Made by a program: the position numbers and the translations under genes
DNA from: Balneolales bacterium
GTDB lineage: Bacteria; Bacteroidota; Rhodothermia; Balneolales; Natronogracilivirgulaceae
Assembly: GCA_007133995.1 (NCBI GenBank)
Contig: SLLP01000251.1
Location: forward strand, 1 to 10,284
DNA length: 10,284 nucleotides
Direction: 5' to 3'
The notes under the pieces: generated by a model
Told to the model about the DNA's origin: nothing
Databases searched by the model: none
Seen by the model: only the letters and a program-made list of their open reading frames with translations
Shown here: in pieces, positions 1 to 5,988 of the stretch
How the letters are laid out: every line of letters begins with the position of its first letter
How positions within the stretch are numbered: position 1 is the stretch's first letter

Positions 1-337
1 CGATGAAGCAGCAATTGATGATCTCTTCGCTACTTCGCAGCATGTCGATCCCATGTCTGCCTTCAGCGGTGCTTTCGGAACAACAGCCTTGCAGGGAGCA
101 GATCACGGCAAGCAGCCTGCAGTAGCTTTTGCGCTTGCATGGGTACTTGGCCCCCTGGGGATTCACCGTTTCTATCTTGGAACAGCAACAATGACAGGTG
201 TCGGCTATATTCTGACATTCGGGGGGTGTGGTATCGTTGCCACAATTGACTGGATCATGCTGCTCATTGAGTTAATTGATGAAAACAACTTTGAGAACTA
301 CGTTAATAATCCACGATTCTTCATGTGGTCCAATTAG
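1..337 (+). CDS. TM2-domain membrane protein, 5'-truncated by the window edge
   Basis: The reading frame is open back to the first base (codons begin at position 2), so the ATG at 53 is probably internal and the true start lies outside. About 111 residues are visible. A short polar lead (DEAAIDDLFATSQHVDP) is followed by a TM2 domain: a first hydrophobic helix, then the family signature LGIHRFYLGT, then a second helix containing TFGGCGIVATIDWIML. TM2 domains are two-helix hairpins with a conserved GxHRFYLG turn; no biochemical function is settled for bacterial members. In Bacteroidota-like genomes such proteins often carry an N-terminal signal peptide, which would be in the missing part. The gene converges with the DUF5683-like gene on the other strand, 18 bp away, and a hairpin with a T-run follows. 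The domain call is strong; the role is unknown. Confidence 0.85.
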   Translation, partial: DEAAIDDLFATSQHVDPMSAFSGAFGTTALQGADHGKQPAVAFALAWVLGPLGIHRFYLGTATMTGVGYILTFGGCGIVATIDWIMLLIELIDENNFENYVNNPRFFMWSN

Positions 338-355
338 CAGTTGCTAACATTTATT

Positions 356-1387
356 TCAGTGTAAAAAAGGCAGATCCGGAAGGGTTTGCCTTTTTTGCTT
401 CAGGGACGGTTCGATGAGCTCAAGAAACCAGGCGGTAACCTCACGTTTATATTTCCCTGACTCGGTTCTGTTGCGTTCCACAGCATGATATTCAGCCCTT
501 TCGATACCGCCGAAGTAGAAAGCCTGAAACAGACCGCCGCCGGTGAACAGTGCTGTGACATAGTAGCCTGTGTAGACGTTATACACTCCCCAACCAAGCG
601 CTGCGAGCTGCAGGCCGAGGCTGCCAAGTCCTTCACCGGTTTCACCTGCATACATCTGCCCTGATCCCGGGATGAATGTGGATAACAGCGCCGCTTTGCG
701 CGAATTGAGGCGGTCCGGCGGGGATGCCGACAAGGATGCCGGCATCCCCAGTTTGTCAAGATAAGCCTGCATCTCCGCCCCGGCTTCCTCCCACCGTTCA
801 AGTTCCATAAGCGCCAGCACGGGAAGGTAGCCCGAAAGAAGCCGCCAATCCGGATTCTGGACCAGGTGGCCCAGCCGTGCCGATTCTGCCAGCACACCTT
901 CCCAATCCTCCCTTAGATACATCAAGAGGGTACGTTCATGGTGAATACGATACTGCAGCTCCGGAGGAAGGGCTCGGGGTGAGGCGCGCCGAAGATTTTC
1001 AAAAGCCTGGTCGAATTCTCCAAGATGCTTCAGGGCCCAGGTGCGAGCCAGCAGCGCCTGCATTCGTATAATCCGCTCGCCGGTGTAAAAAAAAACTCTC
1101 TCAGCTTCCACGGATGCCGCCCGGTATTCGCGCGCATCCATCAAGGCAATCCATCTGTCAAAAACCTTGTTGCCCGGACGTTTTTTTTCCACATGACTCA
1201 TGGTATCTGTGGTTGAGCCTTCATCCGCAGGCAAACTGGAATACATGGGCAATTCCCCATTCGCACACACACCGGAATCCACGAGAAGACCGGAACCCGA
1301 AGTACTGGTATACCACTGGCTGTCAGCGGAATACAGTACGCAGGGGAATATGCAGATCAAACAGAATGCGCTGATCGATTTCTTCAT
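356..1387 (-). CDS. Exported TPR-like protein with C-terminal DUF5683-like membrane hairpin (copy B)
   Basis: 343 aa. The N-terminus (MKKSISAFCLICIFPCVLYSA) is a typical signal peptide, probably cleaved near residue 21. Residues ~75-215 are helical and TPR-like, with aromatic/Ala-rich repeats such as LLARTWALKHLGEFDQAFEN. Residues ~230-300 hold KAALLSTFIPGSGQMYAG followed by Gly-rich hydrophobic segments, resembling DUF5683 or TM2-like hairpins (PGxGQxYxG). A basic amphipathic tail follows. The start is well supported: AGGAGGA sits 5 nt upstream and the signal peptide begins exactly there, although this gives a 65-bp out-of-frame overlap with the upstream gene. The preceding gene has the same architecture and the same PGSG-x-x-YAG motif, so the two look like diverged tandem duplicates. 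Function is unknown; a scaffold or envelope-assembly role is inference from the YidD and LolA-like neighbours. Confidence 0.8.
   Translation of the reverse strand: MKKSISAFCLICIFPCVLYSADSQWYTSTSGSGLLVDSGVCANGELPMYSSLPADEGSTTDTMSHVEKKRPGNKVFDRWIALMDAREYRAASVEAERVFFYTGERIIRMQALLARTWALKHLGEFDQAFENLRRASPRALPPELQYRIHHERTLLMYLREDWEGVLAESARLGHLVQNPDWRLLSGYLPVLALMELERWEEAGAEMQAYLDKLGMPASLSASPPDRLNSRKAALLSTFIPGSGQMYAGETGEGLGSLGLQLAALGWGVYNVYTGYYVTALFTGGGLFQAFYFGGIERAEYHAVERNRTESGKYKREVTAWFLELIEPSLKQKRQTLPDLPFLH
363..396. terminator. Symmetric intrinsic terminator hairpin between convergent genes
   Basis: AAAAAAGGCA (363-372) pairs with TGCCTTTTTT (387-396), leaving a 14-nt loop. Read on +, it ends the TM2 gene transcript 26 bp after its stop, with a T6 tract. 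Read on -, it also ends in T6, but it lies inside the last codons of the convergent gene, whose stop is at 358-356. It is therefore most plausibly a terminator for the + strand gene. The GC core is only three pairs (GGC/GCC), so strength is uncertain. Confidence 0.65.
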
Positions 1388-2252
1388 AGATTTCCTCCTG
1401 TGTTATTCTGACGGCTATCGCACTGCCCCAGATATTGGATACATAAAACAGGCCGAGTGCAGATCCGGCGGCCCAGGTTCGCGGATGCCCGGCTCCGGCC
1501 CGTGTCAGACTTTCCGCAAAAATCCCGCCGAAAACGGCAACTTGCAGAAACGAACTGATCCCAGCACCCCGGCGGCCGGCATATATTTTCCCACTGCCGG
1601 GTACAACTGCCGACATCAGTGCGGCGGCAAATGGCGATTTCCTGTCCGCCTGCTGCAACTCCAGTGCATAATGCAGGAAGCGCTGCTGTTCCTCGGCCAT
1701 GGCAAAAAAACTGCCGGTAAAATGTTCGGAATGAGATTCAAAACCGGTAAAATCCCTGAGCAGCAGGTGCATACCTGCCAGTTGAAAGGATTGCAGCTCG
1801 GCATGGACTTCCCTGCTGAATTCGGCCGATGCAAGCTCACCGGTTGCTGCCATAAGATGTTCGCGGTCACTCTGGATGCCGGCCTGATATGTTCGCAGGT
1901 AGAATGTGTAGAACGCAGCCTGAAGATAGCCGGGATGGGTCTCTCCGATGCGCTGAAACCGACCGATGGCATCCGGCAGCATCATCCGGTTGTAGGCTGA
2001 CCAACCCGCCATGAAGTGGAGGGAATCCTGCAGATCCGGCCAGCGTGACAGATCGTGACGGTATTCATGCTCAAATTCCGCAATGGCATGAATCGCATCA
2101 CCCCAGAACTGCTGCTCGACGAGATGGCGGATAAAGCGAATCTCACTACGCTCAGAACCCGAAGCCGATATCGATTCAGCCGAAAAAAACAGCATCAAGA
2201 ATGCAATGATGACCAGGGGTGCGCTGCAGGTTGCGCTGCGGGGTGAGCTCAT
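1323..2252 (-). CDS. Exported helical-repeat protein with C-terminal DUF5683-like membrane hairpin (copy A)
   Basis: 309 aa. Residues ~11-30 are a hydrophobic signal sequence (APLVIIAFLMLFFSAESISA). Residues ~40-200 are alpha-helical and TPR-like (DAIGRFQRIGETHPGYLQAA resembles a TPR helix pair). Residues ~205-280 hold SPFAAALMSAVVPGSGKIYAG, then RRGAG and two hydrophobic segments, matching the motif of the downstream copy (ALLSTFIPGSGQMYAG). The last helix, ITQEEIYEEIDQRI, is encoded by the bases that also encode the next gene's signal peptide. The ATG overlaps the yidD stop as ATGA, a classic coupled junction that supports this start. The family is not one I can name with certainty; DUF5683-like is the best match by motif. 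It likely acts in the envelope, with the repeat domain exported and the tail in a membrane. Confidence 0.78.
   Translation of the reverse strand: MSSPRSATCSAPLVIIAFLMLFFSAESISASGSERSEIRFIRHLVEQQFWGDAIHAIAEFEHEYRHDLSRWPDLQDSLHFMAGWSAYNRMMLPDAIGRFQRIGETHPGYLQAAFYTFYLRTYQAGIQSDREHLMAATGELASAEFSREVHAELQSFQLAGMHLLLRDFTGFESHSEHFTGSFFAMAEEQQRFLHYALELQQADRKSPFAAALMSAVVPGSGKIYAGRRGAGISSFLQVAVFGGIFAESLTRAGAGHPRTWAAGSALGLFYVSNIWGSAIAVRITQEEIYEEIDQRILFDLHIPLRTVFR
1393..1399 (-). promoter_or_regulatory. Strong Shine-Dalgarno for copy B, inside the upstream gene
   Basis: On the minus strand the sequence reads AGGAGGA, then five bases, then ATG at 1387. The site lies within the coding region of the upstream gene, where the same bases encode part of ITQEEI. 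It fixes the start of the downstream gene despite the long overlap and suggests independent or re-initiating translation. Confidence 0.75.
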
Positions 2253-2764
2253 TTATGATAGCGTGCGGTTTCATCGATGATGCGGCCCTGCCCGTAATCC
2301 AGCCTGTGCTGTGGGGCATCCATTGCTGATATGCGATTGCAGCGGGATATGCGGTCGCCGGTCAGAATCATTCCCGGAAGCAGCCCCCTTTCCGAAATGA
2401 TTTCCCGGCTGAAGACAGAGCAGGAGGGATGGTAGATGCAGCGGTTTGACAGCTGGGGGGAGATGGCATTCTGATATCCGTAGAGGGAGCCGGCCAGCAC
2501 TAGCGAAACCGGATTGTATCGCTCCAGCGCATTGCGGCCCAGGAACCGGGGTGGACGGCTCTGCATGCCGGAGTCATGAGCATGTTTCTCATGGATGTGG
2601 CGCTTAATGCCATATTCACCGGAAACGGGAATGTCGGATGCCAGCCTGATTAACGCAAGGTCTGTTTGGGTTGATTGCGAGAAGGCATCACCGACCAGCA
2701 AAACTGACAAAAACAGCGCGATCGAGGCAAAAGCACGAAAGCTATCGGATAATTTGTGCATCAT
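2249..2764 (-). CDS. yidD: YidD-family membrane protein insertion efficiency factor with a signal peptide
   Basis: 171 aa from the ATG at 2764 (a second ATG follows directly at 2761). The YidD core spans ~88-147: YGYQNAISP, then C109-IYHPS-C115-SVFSREII, RGLLPGMILTGDRISRC (C142). This matches the family pattern YQxxISP...C...PSCSxY...G...RIxRC. YidD helps YidC-dependent insertion of inner-membrane proteins. Standard YidD is ~70-90 aa with only an amphipathic N-terminus; here a hydrophobic signal-like segment (SIALFLSVLLVGDAFS, ~14-29) and a ~55-residue polar linker precede the core, and the usual GGxDPVP ending is not present. A longer frame with a TTG start at 2824 exists, but it would overlap the upstream gene by 83 bp and place 20 unconserved residues before the signal peptide, so 2764 is preferred. 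It overlaps the LolA-like gene by 23 bp and the next gene by 4 bp. Confidence 0.85.
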   Translation of the reverse strand: MMHKLSDSFRAFASIALFLSVLLVGDAFSQSTQTDLALIRLASDIPVSGEYGIKRHIHEKHAHDSGMQSRPPRFLGRNALERYNPVSLVLAGSLYGYQNAISPQLSNRCIYHPSCSVFSREIISERGLLPGMILTGDRISRCNRISAMDAPQHRLDYGQGRIIDETARYHK

Positions 2765-3479
2765 CGGGAATTTGAAAATTAAAAAATGGACTGTCAGCCT
2801 GTTCGTTAACCTTAATGTTGTCAAACATGGTCTGCATAATTACCGAGTCCTGCTCGGATTCGTACTGGATGGTGGTGATTCTCAGCGGGAAATCATGATC
2901 GAGTATTTCCGTGTAGGAATGAAAATAGGTCTGCTGGATGATGCGGTCTGAAATATCATGCATGGCAATGTATACCGGCCGGTAGTTCCGATGGACCAGC
3001 TCTGCCCTGGAGATTTGAGAAACCAGTTCGGGGGGCGGATCCCAGTAAGAGATATCATTGCCATCCGAAAATTCGCTGCCTGATTGCCGGAAACCCAGCC
3101 TGCGCAAACCCATATCGTCCGTGAGTCCCTGGAAGAATAAAAAGAACTGGCTCGTTTCGGAGCTCATATCCGGATTCTGCTCGTACTCCACAGTGTTGTT
3201 TTCCGGGTCATAGGCATACATCTCACCCAACCGATTAGTCCTTATTATCAGTTCCTCCGGTTCGCTGGAATGGATTATCAGGGTTCCGTCGGTGTGATAG
3301 AAAAGCGAAGAAGTGGACTGAACGGTAACGCCATCCTGCCAGACCCGGGTGGTGACATCCGAACTGATTTTTTCAAGTGGACCGCCCTGGCTTAGAGCAA
3401 TCAGCAGGATTGCCGCGATCCCGTGGAGCACGAACCGGCTATGGCTGTGATGACGAATTTTGTAAAAGTGCAAGTGCAT
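2742..3479 (-). CDS. LolA-like exported protein, probably first gene of the cluster
   Basis: 245 aa from the ATG at 3479. The N-terminus is basic (HFYKIRHHSHSR), then hydrophobic (FVLHGIAAILLIALSQGG), a signal peptide or anchor. The mature part reads like the LolA/LolB-type half-barrel: SSLFYHTDGTLIIHSSEPEE, TNRLGEMYAYDPENNTVEYE, and a late strand with LRITTIQYESEQDSVIM. The pattern 'x-gel-YDPEnnxVxY' is typical of LolA, which carries lipoproteins across the periplasm; similarity at this level does not prove that activity. The frame is open up to a TTG at 3596, but those 39 extra residues have no signal character and are probably not translated. A GTG three codons upstream of 3479 is a possible alternative. 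No clear Shine-Dalgarno is visible. Confidence 0.62.
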   Translation of the reverse strand: MHLHFYKIRHHSHSRFVLHGIAAILLIALSQGGPLEKISSDVTTRVWQDGVTVQSTSSLFYHTDGTLIIHSSEPEELIIRTNRLGEMYAYDPENNTVEYEQNPDMSSETSQFFLFFQGLTDDMGLRRLGFRQSGSEFSDGNDISYWDPPPELVSQISRAELVHRNYRPVYIAMHDISDRIIQQTYFHSYTEILDHDFPLRITTIQYESEQDSVIMQTMFDNIKVNEQADSPFFNFQIPDDAQIIR

Positions 3480-3753
3480 TACGAACACGGTGTTGATCTG
3501 AAGCGGCCCTGAAGCCTGAGTTGACCAGGGCCGGCTGACGGCAGCTCGCTGCGCTATCCTGCCCCGCTTCCCTGAAGATACAATCAGAATTGACAATCAG
3601 AAAATACAACTTGGACGCAATTCATCAATTTTTTGGAGATTCGCGGGTAAAGCACGGTTCTCATCCCGCATCGAAAAACATCCTTTGAAAGTTGTCTGTG
3701 ATCAGGTTATCATCTTGGCATGAATTGAAAACAGGACCACACATTCACATGGC
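3480..3753. other. Divergent intergenic region between LolA-like and voltage-sensor genes
   Basis: This 274-bp stretch separates two divergently transcribed units, so it should hold both promoters. A TTGACA is present on + at 3590-3595, but there is no matching -10 at the right spacing. I see no convincing Bacteroidota-type TAnnTTTG element and no strong hairpin. The first ~115 bp next to 3479 is open on the minus strand as a possible but unlikely N-terminal extension. Confidence 0.4.
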
Positions 3754-4893
3754 ATGATAACTTCAGATGAATCCGGCCGCAAAAGCGGGCAAATCGGCTT
3801 TTTCCTGCTTGATTTCCTGATGATCACCTTGCTGGTGGTGAACCTTGTTTGGATTGTGTTTGACTGGCTGTTTGAATACGATCTCATTCGCAGCTATCTG
3901 TATCAGGTTGCTCCGGCCTTTACCGACATGTATGCCGCAAATATCCACCCGCGATTCATACTGATTGACCTGATGTTCGTGTCGGTATTCCTGACCGAGT
4001 TTTTCATCCGATGGGCCATGGCTGTCTACCATCGCATGTACCACCGCTGGTTTTTCTTCCCCTTCATCCATTTTTATGATCTATTGGGCTGCATTCCCTT
4101 GGGCGGATTTCGTTTTTTACGTTTGCTGAGGATCATTTCCATCACGTACCGGCTCCAAAAAAACGGCATCATTGATCTGAGTGAAACGGCACCGGTGCGT
4201 TTTTCCAGGAAATATTACGGTGTTCTGCTTGAAGAGCTGTCCGACAGGGTGACGCTGAATATCCTTACCGACATCCAGCAGGAAGTGCGCAATGGCGGAC
4301 CTGTGGTGGACCGGATTGTCAACGAGGTGGTGATGCCGCAGAGGGAATCACTGGTGGAATGGATGTCGCACCGCATCGAAAAAGTAGCCAGGAACAACTA
4401 TGATGGCTATCGCGACGATATCCAAAGCTATGTTCAGGAGCGGATTAACACCGCGGTGGACGAAAACGAGGAGTTCGCCCGCCTGGAGCAGATACCGATA
4501 TTCGGCTCTCTGGTCAGGAATACGATCGAGAAGGCTATCGGGGATATCGTGTTCAGTGTCATCAACGGGATTATGCAGGACCTGGCCTCGGAACGCAACC
4601 GGGTTCTGATCGATGAAACGGCCGATATCCTGTTTGATGCCATCCTGCTCAAGGAAGAGGATACGGAACTCAACCGGCTTGTCGTTGATGCGGTGGACCG
4701 ATCACTCGAAATTGTAAAACAGCAGGTGCAGGTGCAGCAGTGGAAGCTGCGCGATCTGGCCGATGACGAAGACCATTTTCGGGAATTGCTTCGCGAAGAG
4801 CTTATGAAAGCGGAACTGGATACAATCGTGGAAAATGGTGATGAAACCCGATCCGAAAAGGATGAACCCTGTGACAATTCATCCAATAAATAA
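3754..4893 (+). CDS. Voltage-sensor-domain membrane protein without a pore, with a long cytosolic helical domain
   Basis: 379 aa. Hydrophobic helices lie at ~15-40 (S1), ~67-91 (S2) and ~98-117 (S3), followed by an S4-like segment at ~118-135. S2 reads F79-L-T-E82-F-F-I-R86, closely resembling the FSFEFLVR of Kv channel S2 (gating Phe and Glu). S3 holds YDLLGCIPL with D109, like Kv S3. S4 is FRFLRLLRI, with Arg at 120, 123 and 126, the canonical every-third spacing. After S4 there is no S5, P-loop or S6; residues ~150-350 are charged and amphipathic helical, without a fold I recognise. The tail is acidic. An in-frame TGA at 3721 limits the N-terminus, and 3754 is the first ATG after it. queG follows after 9 bp, probably in the same transcript. 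The voltage-sensor assignment is from motif reading; voltage sensing or proton conduction is inference. Confidence 0.7.
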   Translation: MITSDESGRKSGQIGFFLLDFLMITLLVVNLVWIVFDWLFEYDLIRSYLYQVAPAFTDMYAANIHPRFILIDLMFVSVFLTEFFIRWAMAVYHRMYHRWFFFPFIHFYDLLGCIPLGGFRFLRLLRIISITYRLQKNGIIDLSETAPVRFSRKYYGVLLEELSDRVTLNILTDIQQEVRNGGPVVDRIVNEVVMPQRESLVEWMSHRIEKVARNNYDGYRDDIQSYVQERINTAVDENEEFARLEQIPIFGSLVRNTIEKAIGDIVFSVINGIMQDLASERNRVLIDETADILFDAILLKEEDTELNRLVVDAVDRSLEIVKQQVQVQQWKLRDLADDEDHFRELLREELMKAELDTIVENGDETRSEKDEPCDNSSNK

Positions 4894-4902
4894 CCTGCAG
4901 GT

Positions 4903-5907
4903 ATGATCCGAATGGTAAAGAACATTACGGAACGCACGGAGTTGGTCCGCCAGGAGGCTTTACGGCTGGGATTCGATGCGGTCGGATTCTCCCGCGCACG
5001 CCGGCTCGAAGAGGAAGAGACGCGTTTGGAGCAGTGGCTCAGGGAAGGCCGGCACGGCACCATGCAGTGGATGGAAAACCATTTCGACAAAAGGGTGGAT
5101 CCGCGGAAACTGGTTCCGGGTGCCTGTACGATGGTTTCCGTCATGATTAGCTATCATCAGCCCGACCTGGTCCGTAGGCAGCTCGCCAGTGAAAACCCGA
5201 AAATCTCCAAATATGCACTGGGTGAGGATTATCACAAGGTTGTCAAGGAAAAGCTGTTCGAACTGTTTGCGTTTACAGAAGAGGTTGTCGGAAAGGTGGA
5301 GGGGCGTGTTTTTGTGGATACGGCTCCGGTGCTGGACAAGGCCTGGGCAGTGGAGTCGGGCCTGGGCTGGCTGGGCAAACACACCAATGTGCTGAACCGC
5401 AAGTGGGGATCCTGGTTTTTCCTGGGTGAGATGGTCATGGATGCGGAATTTGATTACGATGACCCGGTGGCCGACCATTGCGGAAGCTGTACGCGGTGCA
5501 TTGATGCGTGTCCAACCGATGCCATTTATGAGCCCTACAAAGTCGATGGCAGCAAATGCATATCCTACTTCACCATCGAATTGCGCAACGAGATACCGCC
5601 GGAATATCATGAGAAGATGGGGGAGTGGATCTTCGGATGCGACATCTGCCAGGACGTCTGCCCCTGGAACCGGAGGGCGCGGCGCGGTTCCGAACAGCGT
5701 CTGTTTGCGCGGCCGGAAAGTGCAGATCGCGACATCGACTTTTGGGAGGAGCTTGATCTGCGGGAGTACCGGAAGCTGTTCCGGCAGAGTGCCGTCAAAC
5801 GCGCGAAATTTGAGGGATTGAAACGGAATATCCGTATAGCAGGTGCCAATCTGCGCGAATCAGACCGCACCTATGTCAACGTTGCCGGCAAAAAAAAGCA
5901 TCCGTGA
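4903..5907 (+). CDS. queG: Epoxyqueuosine reductase QueG
   Basis: 334 aa. This is a cobalamin- and Fe-S-dependent enzyme that converts epoxyqueuosine to queuosine in the wobble position of GUN-anticodon tRNAs, the last step of queuosine synthesis. The family motifs are intact: FVDTAPVLDKAWA (~137-149, with the expected catalytic Asp at 139), ESGLGWLGKHTNVL, the ferredoxin-like cluster C193-x2-C196-x2-C199-x3-C203P, a further Cys at 219, and the second cluster C246-x2-C249-x3-C253PWN. The C-terminus stops at KRNIRIAGANL plus a short tail, without the HEAT-repeat extension found in some Bacillus homologues. ATG 4903 gives an N-terminus of normal length; an ATG three codons later (4912) is an alternative. 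The last codons form the left arm of a terminator hairpin. Confidence 0.96.
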   Translation: MIRMVKNITERTELVRQEALRLGFDAVGFSRARRLEEEETRLEQWLREGRHGTMQWMENHFDKRVDPRKLVPGACTMVSVMISYHQPDLVRRQLASENPKISKYALGEDYHKVVKEKLFELFAFTEEVVGKVEGRVFVDTAPVLDKAWAVESGLGWLGKHTNVLNRKWGSWFFLGEMVMDAEFDYDDPVADHCGSCTRCIDACPTDAIYEPYKVDGSKCISYFTIELRNEIPPEYHEKMGEWIFGCDICQDVCPWNRRARRGSEQRLFARPESADRDIDFWEELDLREYRKLFRQSAVKRAKFEGLKRNIRIAGANLRESDRTYVNVAGKKKHP

Positions 5908-5924
5908 GGTGCCACGGATGCTTT
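5895..5924. terminator. Bidirectional intrinsic terminator between queG and the alkaline phosphatase gene
   Basis: AAAGCATCCGTG (5895-5906) pairs perfectly with CACGGATGCTTT (5913-5924) around a 6-nt loop. On the minus strand the stem runs directly into a T-rich tract (eight T in a row counting the end of the stem), an excellent terminator about 65 nt after the phosphatase stop. On the plus strand the T-run is short (CTTTATG), so it is weaker for queG. The left arm overlaps the final codons of queG (KHP) and most of its stop codon. Confidence 0.85.
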
Positions 5925-5988
5925 ATGTTCAGACTGCTTGAGTAATGATGCTTCGCATTGGCGCTTCATGCACAAGGTTGCATTGCGA

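Noticed and set aside
53..337. TM2 gene starting at the ATG at 53
   Set aside because: The frame continues open to the window edge with protein-like sequence, so this Met is more likely internal to a longer protein with an upstream signal peptide.
1200..2000. Long + strand open frame (about 266 codons) opposite the two DUF5683-like genes
   Set aside because: It is antisense to two genes with signal peptides and a shared motif, has no recognisable domain, and its composition (Cys, His and Gln rich, no hydrophobic core pattern) looks like a shadow frame.
2765..2824. TTG start for yidD at 2824 giving 20 more residues
   Set aside because: It would lengthen the overlap with the upstream gene to 83 bp and bury the signal peptide; the paired ATG codons at 2764/2761 sit at the expected place.
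3480..3596. 39-residue N-terminal extension of the LolA-like protein from a TTG at 3596
   Set aside because: It would put a basic, non-hydrophobic segment in front of a normal signal sequence, and there is an ATG directly before the signal sequence at 3479.
4434..5144. Minus-strand open frame spanning the end of the voltage-sensor gene and the start of queG
   Set aside because: The translation is extremely Ser/Arg rich, typical of the reverse complement of a charged helical coding region; both plus-strand genes are well supported.
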